From JBBDWJ01 sp040902925 (GTDB taxonomy: Bacteria > Acidobacteriota > Terriglobia > Bryobacterales > UBA6623), in NCBI GenBank assembly GCA_040902925.1, contig JBBDWJ010000012.1, positions 1-9,555 of the forward strand: a stretch of 9,555 nucleotides of DNA. The letters run 5' to 3'. The number at the start of each line of letters is the position of its first letter. The stretch's first letter is position 1. Of the stretch, positions 1-6,923 are shown in pieces. The notes beneath the pieces are model-generated. The model saw only the letters and a list, made by a program, of their open reading frames with translations. It was not told the origin of the DNA and ran no database searches. Both the position numbers and the translations under genes were made by a program.

Positions 1-349
1 CAGTATTCCGACCGGCTCTCCGCTGCGGCGGGTTGAATTGGAGGTCGAACTTGCCGCGAGCGGCAAGCAATTGCGGCAGCAGCGAACCTATCAGCGGCGT
101 GTGGCCGACGGCGCCGGCAACCAGGTTTTCAGGGAAGAACTGATCTTTCTACGTGCCGCGCGGGAACTCAGCGATACGCGGCTCAAGCCGGGCGAGAAGC
201 GTCAAGAGGTGTTTCGATTCCCGTTGCTTGCGTCGGAAAGCGCGCGACTCAATGCGCGTTTGTCGTACCACTACTCACCGCAGGAGCGCTCCCCGGGCGC
301 GAAAACCCTGAAATTCCTCGTGTTGCCTCAATACGAGCCGGCGAGGTGA
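1..349 (+). CDS. C-terminal fragment of a multihaem cytochrome-like protein (partial)
   Basis: The reading frame is open from base 2 to a TGA at 347-349, so this is the 3' end of a gene that starts left of the window. About 115 residues are visible. The fragment begins with the residues SIPTGSPLRRVELEVEL and later contains DTRLKPGEKR followed by a strand-rich FRFPLL...ARLSYHYSP pattern. This resembles the C-terminal beta-sandwich seen in some multihaem c-type cytochromes and cytochrome c554-like proteins, where PTG-P-RR and D-TR-L-PGE motifs recur. No CXXCH haem motif lies in the visible part, so the assignment rests only on this tail. An internal TTG at 38 is in frame but is not a real start, because the frame continues upstream with coherent sequence. 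Coding character is good; the family call is tentative. Confidence 0.55.
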   Translation, partial: SIPTGSPLRRVELEVELAASGKQLRQQRTYQRRVADGAGNQVFREELIFLRAARELSDTRLKPGEKRQEVFRFPLLASESARLNARLSYHYSPQERSPGAKTLKFLVLPQYEPAR

Positions 350-368
350 AAACGAGCGCCGCTCGTTT
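349..368. terminator. Possible bidirectional terminator hairpin between convergent genes
   Basis: A perfect 8-bp stem (AAACGAGC at 350-357 with GCTCGTTT at 361-368, loop GCC) begins directly after the stop codon of the left-edge gene. Four A residues lie on the left flank and three T residues on the right, so the hairpin could end transcripts from both the plus-strand fragment and the minus-strand isomerase gene. The T tracts are short, so termination may be weak. Its position between two converging genes supports the call. Confidence 0.45.
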
Positions 369-470
369 GTCGAGATAGGCTTTAGCCCAGGGTTAGCGCC
401 AGGTAACGACCGGCCCGGTTGCGCGAGTGGGCAGAGGTGTCGCGCCCGGCTCCGACAGATGTCCGCCCCG

Positions 471-1409
471 CTAGCCGAAGGCCTCGCGCAGCACCTTCAT
501 GCTCTTGGGTACGGCGGTCTCGGCTGGCTCTTTGCCTTCCATTTCGAGCGAGACCCAGCCTCGGAAACCTGCTTTGCGCAGAATTGCCGCGATGCGTTTG
601 TAGTCGAGGTCGAGCGTGTACCACTCGCCGCCGCCGTAGTACGTCTTGGCCTGCACGATGTCGGCGTAAGGCGCTAGCTGCTCCATCTGCGGATAGGGAT
701 CGCCGACGTAGTTGCCCGTATCGACGTTCATGCCGAGCCAGGGCGACTCGATCGCTTTGTATACCTTCAACAAGTTGTCGGGCTTGGTCGAGAGGCCCCA
801 ATGGTTCTCGATCGCCATCACGACGCCACGCTGCTCGGCGTGCGGCAGGCATTTCTCGATCGAGTCGATGACCCACTTGAAAGCGTCTTCGTCGTTATAG
901 CCTTCGATCGGCGGCTCGTCGCCGTTGGCTTTCATCAGATCGTCGAACGAGCGGATCGTGTTCCAGCGCCCGGTGTTGAGGCGGATTGCGGGAATGCCCA
1001 TCTGATGCGCCAGGTCGATGGTGTGCTTGGTGTGCTCGATGTCTTTTTGGCGTTTCTCCGCATCCGGATCGACAAAATCCTGATGGATCGACAGCATGTA
1101 GAGGTCGAGTCCATTGACGAAGGCCAGGCGCTTAAGCTTGTTCAGGTAGCCGGTGGATTCCTCGGCCATCTGGCGGTGCAGAATCTCCACGCCGTCGAAG
1201 CCGAGCCGCGCGGCGTCTTCGATAACCTTCTCGATGGGAAACTTCTCCTGGCGAAAATGCCAGTAGGAGTATGTCGAGACCCCGATGGGAATACGCTGAT
1301 CGGCCGGGGTTGGGGCCTTGACGGCTGCCGCGCCGTTAGGGGCCGCGGCAGCGGCCGCGCCCGCGGCGGCCAAACCACGGTGAAAGAAATTACGGCGCGA
1401 GATGCTCAT
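471..1409 (-). CDS. Tat-exported sugar phosphate isomerase/epimerase (AP endonuclease 2-like TIM barrel)
   Basis: The 312-residue product begins with a twin-arginine signal (SRRNFF at 3-8, then an alanine-rich stretch to about 30), so the folded enzyme is probably exported. The rest fits the xylose isomerase-like TIM barrel of sugar isomerases/epimerases: GVSTYSYW (43-50), GFDGVEILH (70-78), SIHQDF (107-112), AIENHWG (199-205), NVDTGNY (228-234), QAKTYYGGGEW (253-263) and VSLEMEG (286-292). By family analogy Glu201, Asp230 and Glu289 or Glu291 are likely metal or catalytic residues. The usual His of the HxH-K motif appears to be Gln253. The start at 1409 is chosen because AGGAGG lies six bases upstream and the Tat motif follows at once. 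The frame stays open to 1496, but those 29 extra residues would bury the signal. Substrate and exact reaction are unknown. Confidence 0.88.
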   Translation of the reverse strand: MSISRRNFFHRGLAAAGAAAAAAPNGAAAVKAPTPADQRIPIGVSTYSYWHFRQEKFPIEKVIEDAARLGFDGVEILHRQMAEESTGYLNKLKRLAFVNGLDLYMLSIHQDFVDPDAEKRQKDIEHTKHTIDLAHQMGIPAIRLNTGRWNTIRSFDDLMKANGDEPPIEGYNDEDAFKWVIDSIEKCLPHAEQRGVVMAIENHWGLSTKPDNLLKVYKAIESPWLGMNVDTGNYVGDPYPQMEQLAPYADIVQAKTYYGGGEWYTLDLDYKRIAAILRKAGFRGWVSLEMEGKEPAETAVPKSMKVLREAFG

Positions 1410-1415
1410 GCGGAA

Positions 1416-1421
1416 CCTCCT
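1416..1421 (-). promoter_or_regulatory. Shine-Dalgarno AGGAGG deciding the isomerase start
   Basis: The minus strand reads AGGAGG, then TTCCGC, then ATG at 1409. This is a consensus ribosome binding site with six-base spacing. It fixes the start at the Tat signal peptide rather than at the more upstream ATG at 1496. Confidence 0.85.
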
Positions 1422-1434
1422 GTTGCAAAAGACG

Positions 1435-1440
1435 ATTGTA
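1435..1440 (-). promoter_or_regulatory. Candidate -10 box (TACAAT) for the isomerase gene
   Basis: TACAAT on the minus strand matches the sigma-70 -10 consensus TATAAT at five of six positions. It would place the transcript start near 1428, giving a leader of under 20 bases that still includes AGGAGG. No convincing -35 hexamer is seen 16-18 bases further upstream. The site suggests that the isomerase has its own promoter in the 249-base gap behind the regulator gene. Confidence 0.35.
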
Positions 1441-1658
1441 GCGGATCGAGGGGAACTTTCTTGCGCGTGCTTACGCGGGTCCGCCAGCGCGAGCAAATAA
1501 CTGCAAGCTCGTAAAGACCGCCAACGAACGGAGCTTCGAGATAGCCACGAAATATCCTCGGGCGGGGAAGGAATTGAGTTCAGCCGTTCCAGCGGACAGC
1601 GTTACACAAGGAGCGGCGACATCGAGACGAGCGGATCTGGCGGGCTTCCGGAATGCAT

Positions 1659-2924
1659 CTATTCCGCGCGGCTCAGGACAGGCGACCCGTCTGAGAGTTG
1701 CTCGAACGCCACGATTTTGGATTCCACGGGTACGCCGCCATTGATGCTGACTTCGAGCACGCATTCAAAACCAGGTGTGGACCCTGCGACGCCCTCCTGC
1801 GTGAGCTTGGAGAGTAGCGCTTGCACGGTGTCGGGACGGCAGACAAATTCGACCGCGGCCTGCGTGCCCAGCGTGGTAATCCCAGCGAGGATGATGATCC
1901 GGCGGCCCGGCACCAGGCCTGGAAGCAGCCGGATGACGGCGTAGTCTCGGCGGGCGGGTCTCGCCGCGCCGGCGTCGAACAGTTTTAGTAGGCCATCGCC
2001 AGAGCGGCTCGCCACTACCACGCGCACCTGGCCGTCCGCGTCGACACGCGGCTCAAAGACGAACCGGGCGCTTTGCAACTCGCGCACCGGCATGTTCTCG
2101 GCCGGCCCTCCGATGAAGATGACGTTCGCCTTTTTGACCTCGTCCCAATCGACAAGGGCCGATCGCTTAACCTCGAGGGCCGCGCCGAGACTCTGAAACA
2201 AGCGGCTCAGTTCATACACCCCGACGACCTCGCCGACTCCGGTGTGAAGTTCCCGGATGTCTTCGAGGCGATCCTCGTCGGGGTTGAAATAACGAAGGCC
2301 GTTTTCGCCGTCGCCGACAAAGCGCGCATTGCTGAAGACGATGATGGTCTTCTCCTGCGGGGTGGCAAACTCGTTCCAGAACCCTTGCAAGACGGCATTT
2401 GGGCTGCCGCCGCGGCGGACGGGGCCGCTGTCTATCCATAGCGTGACGAGCGCGCCGAGCGCTATTCCCAGGGCAACCGCGGCTGCCAGGGCAGGGTACG
2501 GCCGGCGCTCTTGCGTGGCTTGGCCTGCGGCGGCCTGCGGGTCGCCGCTCTCGCTCGAAGCCGCGCCCGTCTCGGGCAACTCGCCCGGGCCTGGCTCCTG
2601 GCGCTCATGGAACCGGATGAGATAGGCACCCTTGGGGATCTCGATCCGGAGGGGGTCGTTTTTGCCTTCCGTGGCGTAATATTCCAGCAGTCTCGACCGC
2701 AGCCGGGCTACGTTCACGCGGACGCTGGAGTCCATTCTGGGGTCAAACTGCTGGCCCCGGCCCAGCACTTCGGTAGCGATCTGATATTCCTTGACCGGCT
2801 GCGGCGGGTCGCCCAGGGAGTGGTCTGCCAGATAGCCCAGCAGCTTCTGCAGCGCCTCGGAAGAGTGGAACGCGGAGCTGGACAGCACATTGCGTAAATG
2901 CTCCTGCTCACTCACGCCGCCCAT
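1659..2924 (-). CDS. Membrane-tethered winged-helix transcriptional regulator
   Basis: The product has 421 residues. Residues about 6-105 match a winged-helix domain widespread in Acidobacteria and related to the OmpR/ToxR-type fold. The visible pattern is LRNVLSSSAF...LLGYLADHSL, then VKEYQIATEVLGR, then FDPRMDSSVRVNVARLRSRLLEYY, and IEIPKGAYLIRF forming the wing. A Pro/Glu-rich linker (106-140) leads to one hydrophobic segment (about 144-164). The remaining 255 residues would lie outside the cytoplasm. They contain IIVFSNARF, ANVIFIGGPAENMPVREL and ILAGITTLGTQAAVEF, a domain often paired with this winged helix but of unknown ligand. The layout resembles one-component ToxR/CadC regulators. 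The ATG at 2924 has AGG directly against it; a GTG at 2915, with AGGATGGG before it, is an equally good start. The gene is divergent from the receptor gene and lies upstream of the isomerase on the same strand. Confidence 0.85.
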   Translation of the reverse strand: MGGVSEQEHLRNVLSSSAFHSSEALQKLLGYLADHSLGDPPQPVKEYQIATEVLGRGQQFDPRMDSSVRVNVARLRSRLLEYYATEGKNDPLRIEIPKGAYLIRFHERQEPGPGELPETGAASSESGDPQAAAGQATQERRPYPALAAAVALGIALGALVTLWIDSGPVRRGGSPNAVLQGFWNEFATPQEKTIIVFSNARFVGDGENGLRYFNPDEDRLEDIRELHTGVGEVVGVYELSRLFQSLGAALEVKRSALVDWDEVKKANVIFIGGPAENMPVRELQSARFVFEPRVDADGQVRVVVASRSGDGLLKLFDAGAARPARRDYAVIRLLPGLVPGRRIIILAGITTLGTQAAVEFVCRPDTVQALLSKLTQEGVAGSTPGFECVLEVSINGGVPVESKIVAFEQLSDGSPVLSRAE

Positions 2925-2935
2925 CCTAGCACAGC

Positions 2936-2977
2936 TTGGGAAGCGGCAACCGAAGCCGTAACTCTCCGTCTTCCCAA
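2936..2977. repeat. 8-bp inverted repeat upstream of the regulator start
   Basis: TTGGGAAG (2936-2943) and CTTCCCAA (2970-2977) are perfect inverted copies 26 bases apart. A smaller CGGC/GCCG pair (2944-2947 and 2955-2958) is nested next to the left arm. The nearer arm ends 11 bases before the regulator ATG. It could be an operator for autoregulation, or a hairpin in the regulator's leader transcript. The sequence alone does not decide between these. Confidence 0.5.
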
Positions 2978-3060
2978 TGGCCCCGGCCTATTAAATCATT
3001 GAATACATGGGATAACTCGACCACGTAACAGTGAATAACCAGGTTTTAACTACACACTCT

Positions 3061-3218
3061 GCCCCGATGGTGGTAGGCTCCGAGAGGATAGAACCGGGGA
3101 GCCCGGTTAGCTTCGGGCCCGCGAGAGTACGCGTTGACGAGGGGTGTTCTACCGTTCACGCCGGGGATTGGAACTGTGCCGTCATGGACATGACGCCAGG
3201 TTGGGGAGCCTGCGGGGT
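3061..3218 (+). ncRNA. Candidate multi-branched structured RNA (leader or small RNA), family unknown
   Basis: Distant segments pair to close a domain of about 158 bases: GCCCCG at 3061-3066 with CGGGGT at 3213-3218, and AGGCTCC at 3075-3081 with GGAGCCT at 3205-3211. Inside are three hairpins. The first is AACCGGG/CCCGGTT (3092-3098 and 3102-3108, loop GAG). The second is GCGTTGACG/CGTTCACGC (3131-3139 and 3153-3161, with one T-C mismatch and one G-U pair). The third is CGTCAT/ATGACG (3180-3185 and 3190-3195, loop GGAC). A further stem, CGGCG/CGCCG with loop AAAAC, lies just downstream at 3248-3262. The plus strand is favoured because pairs that are G-U there would be C-A mismatches on the other strand. 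It could be part of a long receptor 5' leader or an independent RNA. I recognise no Rfam family, and folding by eye in GC-rich DNA can mislead. Confidence 0.35.
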
Positions 3219-3304
3219 CGGTTTCCGACATCGAGTCCAAGGCGGCTCGGCGAAAACCGCCGTATGACACCGCGTAACATTTAATACGTTTCGCTTGCTG
3301 TATC

Positions 3305-3372
3305 GGGGGCGCTTCAGTAGACTAGTGTTAGTTCTCAAGGGGTTAGTGCTCAGGAAATCACTAAGCGTCCCT
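3305..3372 (+). repeat. 10-bp helix enclosing a 15-base-period direct repeat
   Basis: GGGGGCGCTT (3305-3314) can pair along its whole length with AAGCGTCCCT (3363-3372), using two G-U pairs on the plus strand. Inside it are two near-copies, GTTAGTTCTCA (3327-3337) and GTTAGTGCTCA (3342-3352), differing at one of 11 bases. The second copy offers an alternative stem: TTAGTG (3343-3348) with CACTAA (3359-3364), which excludes the outer helix. This is compatible with a switching leader or with a repeated protein-binding site. Confidence 0.35.
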
Positions 3373-3459
3373 GCAGCAAGATCGGGTTGGTCAATGTGGC
3401 CTGCCCGCTAGCAGTTACGTCTAAAGTGGGGCGGCTCTCAAACGCGCCACTGGGGTTAT

Positions 3460-3522
3460 AGTCTGGGGTCTGCGCTTCCAAAGCCAGACTTCACAACGTA
3501 CCCGGCCGAGCAGACAGCTCGG
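3460..3522 (+). repeat. Two hairpins in the proximal receptor leader
   Basis: AGTCTGG (3460-3466) pairs perfectly with CCAGACT (3484-3490) across a 17-base loop. CCGAGC (3506-3511) pairs perfectly with GCTCGG (3517-3522) across loop AGACA. The second hairpin ends 35 bases before the proposed start codon. The first overlaps the weak -10 candidate TATAGT (3457-3462), so it could act as an operator in DNA, or both could fold in the transcript. Neither is followed by a T run, so they are not rho-independent terminators. Confidence 0.4.
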
Positions 3523-3557
3523 GCGGTAGTTACACGTTCGAAAGAAGGATGGGGTCA

Positions 3558-6500
3558 ATGAGGAATTTGTCTCTATTGCATCCATCAGCAGCCGTGTTTG
3601 TAGCGGCGTTGCTGATTTTCGGCCTGGCCACGCCCAGCGCCGAAGCGCAAGTTCTCTATGGATCACTCACGGGTCTCGTAACCGATCAGAGCGGGGCGAG
3701 CATTCCGGGAGCTGAAATCAGCGCCACCAATACCCAAACGGGTCAAGTCATTACATCGGCTAGCGACCCCGCTGGCCGGTATTCGTTCGTCAACGTGCAG
3801 GCGGGCGCCTACGACGTGCGGTTCGCCGCGCAGGGCTTTCGCACGCTGACGCAGACCGGCGTTCAGGTTTCGGTCAACGCCGTAACGCGTGTCGACATCG
3901 GAATGGAGCTGGGCCAGGTCACGGAGGTGATTACGGTCGAGGCGACCGCGGCTACGCTGCAGACGGAAAAGGCCGACACCAGCGCCGAGATTACTTCCGC
4001 GGCCATCACCCAACTGCCGTTGCCTGGATTCCGCAATTACCAGAGCTTGATCAATCTGGTTCCCGGCGCGACGCCCGCGGTATTCCAAAACTCGATTCTC
4101 GACACGCCGGCGCGCTCGCTTTCCACCAACGTCAACGGCACGAATCGTAACAACAATGTGACCCGTATTGACGGCGCGGCCAGCATCAACGTCTGGCTGC
4201 CGCACCACGCCGGCTACATCGCTCCGGCGGAAACGCTCGAGACGGTGAACATCACCACCGGCTCTGGGGACGCCGAGCAGGGTCTTTCCGGCGGCGCGTC
4301 GACGACCGTCATCACCAAGTCGGGCACCAACGAGCTGCATGGTGTCGCGTTCTGGTTCCACGACAATCAGCGCCTGCGGGCCCGCAACTACTTCTCCTCG
4401 GTGAAGCCTGTCAGCAACTTCAACAACTTTGGCGGCACGCTCGGCGGGCCGATCAAGAAGAACAAGCTGTTCTACTTTTTCAGCTACGACAAGACCACGC
4501 AGCGTGTCGCCGGCGTTCGCACGGGTGACGTAGTCCCGACTGCGGACCAGCGCGCGGGGGACTTCAGCGCCTATCCCAACGTCATTTATGACCCGGCCAC
4601 CGGGAATCTGAACGGCACGGAACGTACGCCGTTCGCCAACAACATGATCCCGGCGGCGCGGCTGGATCCGATTGCCCTTAACGTGCAGAGCTACTATCCG
4701 CTGCCGAACCAGCCGGGCACCAACAATAACTTCCACTCGGCGGGTGCTCCGCCGTTCGCGCGGCAGTATATCGACGTCAAGATCAACTACAACGTCAGTG
4801 ACAACTATTCGTTCTGGGGCAAGTACGGCAAGATGAACGCCCCCGTTACCGGCTTTGCCATCTTCGGCGAAGCTGGCGGACCGGCGCCTGGCGGCGACGC
4901 TGGATCCGGGGATACACGCGTGAACATGGCTACCTTGGGCCACACCTATACGTTTTCGCCCAACTTCCTGTATGACGGCGTGATCGGATTCTGGCGCCAG
5001 GACCAGGACGTTCTTCCCGCGGATTTCGGCCGTGACTTCGATCTCGGCATCCCTGGGATCGGCGGGCCTGATCCTCGTCAAAAGGGCTTTCCGAACATCA
5101 ACCCGGGCTACACGGGTTTCGGTTCGCCCGGCTGGCAGCCGCTGGAGCGCATCGAAGAGAACTGGACCACCAGCCAGAACTTCACGCTCATCAAGGGCGC
5201 CCACCAGGTGCGTTTCGGCTTTGACGGCATCCTGTTGAAACTCAGCCACTGGCAGCCGGAGTTGGGCGGCGGCCCGCGCGGCGTCATCAGTTTCAACGGC
5301 GACATCACCGCCCTGAACGGAGGCCCTGCTCCGAATCAGTTCAACACGTACGCGTCGTTCCTGCTCGGTCAGTCGAGCGGTATGGCGAAGGCGCTGCAGC
5401 ACGTTCTGGCGACCGGCCGCGAATGGCAGTTTGCCGGCTATGTTACCGATCGCTGGCAAGCTTCTCCGAAGCTGACCGTGAACTTCGGCCTGCGTTACGA
5501 GTACTTTCCGCTGATGACGCGGGCGGGCGGCAAGGGCCTGGAGCGCTACGACCCCTTTACCAACCAGATGTTTCTGGGCGGCCGCGGCAACGTGCCGACG
5601 AACGCCGGGATTACCGTCAGCAAGGCTCTGTTCTCGCCTCGCTTAGGTATAGCCTACCGCTTGGACGAAAAAACGGTCATCCGTACGGGCTACGGCCTGA
5701 ACTTTGACCCGATGCCGTTCTCTCGGCCCTTGCGCGGCCAGTATCCGCTGACGGTCACGTTCAATTTCCAACGTCCTGGTTCCTTCCAGACGTTCCGGAC
5801 GCTGTCGGAGGGCATCCCGCCGGTGGTGGGGCCGGATCTCGAGCCCGGCGTGTTGGACGTGCCGCTCAGCGCCGATCTGCGCAGCCCCTATGGGGGTAAA
5901 CTGGATCGGGGCTACATCCAGTCGTGGAACTTCACGATTGAGCGCCGGCTGCCCGCCGACGTCATTACGTCGATCGGTTATGTCGGAACCAGCTCGATTG
6001 GGATGCTCGGCGACCGCGACATCAACGCTTCGGGCATCGGCCAGGGCAACGCCGGCCGCCCCTTCGCCGCCATTACAGGTCGCGCGATCAATATCAACAT
6101 GTGGGACAGCTATCTGAACGCGAACTACCATTCGCTTCAGTTGGCGATCAACCGCAGCTTTTCCAAGGGCCTGTCGCTGAAAGGCGCCTTTACCTACTCG
6201 AAGGCCATCAACATGACCGACGATGACGGTTGGGCAGGTGTGGGCTGGAACTCCGATGCCGTGTTCAGCCGCAATCGGGCTCGCGCGGGCTACGACCGTA
6301 GGCACATGTTCCAGATGGGATTCGTTTACGAGCTGCCCATGGGCAGCGGTAAGCGGGTCGCCAACAGCGGCGTGGCTGCTCAAATTCTCGGCGGCTGGCA
6401 GGTCAGCGGCATTTTCGCCGCGATGACTGGAAGGCCGTTCCAAGTCGGCGCCAGCGGCGCTTCTCTCAACTCGGCCGGGAATAGTCAAACGGCCGATCAA

Positions 6501-6830
6501 GTGGCCGAAGTCAACAAACTTGGCGGATTCGGGCCGGGTCAGCCCTACTATGATCCGTCCTCTTTCGCGCCAGTGCGCGATCCACGCTTCGGAACGAGCG
6601 GAAGGAACATCCTTGACGATCCTGGTATCGGCAACTTGGATCTCAGCCTGCTGAAGAACTTCCCGCTCGGTGAGAAAGTCAACGCCCAGTTCCGCGCGGA
6701 GTTTTTCAACTTCACGAACTCTCCGCAATTCGGACGGCCCAACACCAGCGTCGAGAACACCAATTTCATGGTGATCACCGGCGCGTCTGGTGAACGGCAG
6801 ATCCGTTTTGGCTTGCGCTTTAACTTCTAG
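3558..6830 (+). CDS. Oar-like TonB-dependent outer-membrane receptor with carboxypeptidase-regulatory-like domain
   Basis: The 1,090-residue product is an outer-membrane beta-barrel of the large Acidobacteria Oar/TonB-receptor type. Residues 1-30 form a signal peptide with likely cleavage after AEA. A carboxypeptidase-regulatory-like Ig fold spans about 35-115 (GSLTGLVTDQSGASIPGAEI, then GRYSFVNVQAGAYDVRF). A plug-like region follows to about 250, with TRIDGA, ETVNITTGSGDAEQGLSGGA and ITKSGTNELHG. The rest is barrel, with the family's NMIPAARLDPIA...YYPLPN segment, and it ends IRFGLRFNF, whose terminal Phe fits BAM recognition. No TonB box is evident. The ATG at 3558 is preferred: AAGAAGG lies nine bases upstream. 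The in-frame ATG at 3549 abuts that site directly; using it adds three residues. Such proteins import large or scarce substrates, or bind surface ligands; the substrate here is unknown. The gene is monocistronic by its terminator. Confidence 0.9.
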   Translation: MRNLSLLHPSAAVFVAALLIFGLATPSAEAQVLYGSLTGLVTDQSGASIPGAEISATNTQTGQVITSASDPAGRYSFVNVQAGAYDVRFAAQGFRTLTQTGVQVSVNAVTRVDIGMELGQVTEVITVEATAATLQTEKADTSAEITSAAITQLPLPGFRNYQSLINLVPGATPAVFQNSILDTPARSLSTNVNGTNRNNNVTRIDGAASINVWLPHHAGYIAPAETLETVNITTGSGDAEQGLSGGASTTVITKSGTNELHGVAFWFHDNQRLRARNYFSSVKPVSNFNNFGGTLGGPIKKNKLFYFFSYDKTTQRVAGVRTGDVVPTADQRAGDFSAYPNVIYDPATGNLNGTERTPFANNMIPAARLDPIALNVQSYYPLPNQPGTNNNFHSAGAPPFARQYIDVKINYNVSDNYSFWGKYGKMNAPVTGFAIFGEAGGPAPGGDAGSGDTRVNMATLGHTYTFSPNFLYDGVIGFWRQDQDVLPADFGRDFDLGIPGIGGPDPRQKGFPNINPGYTGFGSPGWQPLERIEENWTTSQNFTLIKGAHQVRFGFDGILLKLSHWQPELGGGPRGVISFNGDITALNGGPAPNQFNTYASFLLGQSSGMAKALQHVLATGREWQFAGYVTDRWQASPKLTVNFGLRYEYFPLMTRAGGKGLERYDPFTNQMFLGGRGNVPTNAGITVSKALFSPRLGIAYRLDEKTVIRTGYGLNFDPMPFSRPLRGQYPLTVTFNFQRPGSFQTFRTLSEGIPPVVGPDLEPGVLDVPLSADLRSPYGGKLDRGYIQSWNFTIERRLPADVITSIGYVGTSSIGMLGDRDINASGIGQGNAGRPFAAITGRAININMWDSYLNANYHSLQLAINRSFSKGLSLKGAFTYSKAINMTDDDGWAGVGWNSDAVFSRNRARAGYDRRHMFQMGFVYELPMGSGKRVANSGVAAQILGGWQVSGIFAAMTGRPFQVGASGASLNSAGNSQTADQVAEVNKLGGFGPGQPYYDPSSFAPVRDPRFGTSGRNILDDPGIGNLDLSLLKNFPLGEKVNAQFRAEFFNFTNSPQFGRPNTSVENTNFMVITGASGERQIRFGLRFNF

Positions 6831-6857
6831 CGGGCCGGCAACAACAATTCGCTAACC

Positions 6858-6893
6858 ACGGGGCTCCCTTAACTGGGGGCCCCGTTTTGTTTT
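6858..6893 (+). terminator. Rho-independent terminator of the receptor gene
   Basis: An 11-bp stem (6858-6868 with 6875-6885, one G-U pair, loop TTAACT) is followed by TTTTGTTTT. It starts 28 bases after the receptor stop codon. Stem strength, loop size and T tract are textbook, so the receptor transcript very probably ends here. Confidence 0.92.
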
Positions 6894-6923
6894 AGAGGCA
6901 ATCGCCGCGGGGCGGTCCGAGCC

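Larger units (their letters stand above)
2925..3557. other. Gene-free divergent control region rich in inverted repeats
   Basis: About 630 bases separate the start codons of the regulator (minus) and the receptor (plus). Two overlapping open frames of 75-80 codons (3031-3267 plus, 3046-3270 minus) have no ribosome binding site, no recognisable domain and composition unlike the neighbours, so I do not call them genes. The stretch holds a short AT-rich island around 2990-3015 and a run of inverted repeats, listed separately. No clear -35/-10 pair was found for either gene. A TATAGT at 3457-3462 is a weak -10 candidate for the receptor. The region probably carries both promoters, their operators and perhaps a structured RNA. 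Confidence 0.7.

Noticed and set aside
1471..1496. Longer start for the isomerase at 1496
   Set aside because: It would place 29 residues before the twin-arginine motif and ignores the consensus ribosome binding site at 1416-1421.
801..1514. A 237-codon plus-strand frame opposite the isomerase gene
   Set aside because: The minus strand carries the conserved TIM-barrel motifs, Tat signal and AGGAGG, so the plus frame is a shadow.
3031..3270. Two overlapping small frames (78 codons plus, 74 codons minus) in the divergent gap
   Set aside because: Neither has a ribosome binding site or a recognisable domain, and the region is better explained by inverted repeats.
3375..3510. Fragments resembling a cobalamin riboswitch upstream of the receptor (CTGCCCGC...GCAGTTACG, GCCACTG at 3446-3452, AGCCAGA...CCCGGCC)
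   Set aside because: The most conserved blocks (GGGAA, the GGUGAAAAUCC segment, GGGAAGGC paired to GCCACUG) are missing and spacing is off. An Infernal search with RF00174 would settle it; a significant hit would overturn this rejection.
3663..5459. A 598-codon open frame antisense to the receptor gene
   Set aside because: It is a mirror of the receptor coding frame in GC-rich DNA. Its product is Arg/Val-rich, has no recognisable domain, and the sense strand encodes a clear receptor throughout.
5643..6728. A 361-codon open frame antisense to the 3' half of the receptor gene
   Set aside because: Same reason: a low-complexity shadow translation opposite well-conserved barrel sequence.
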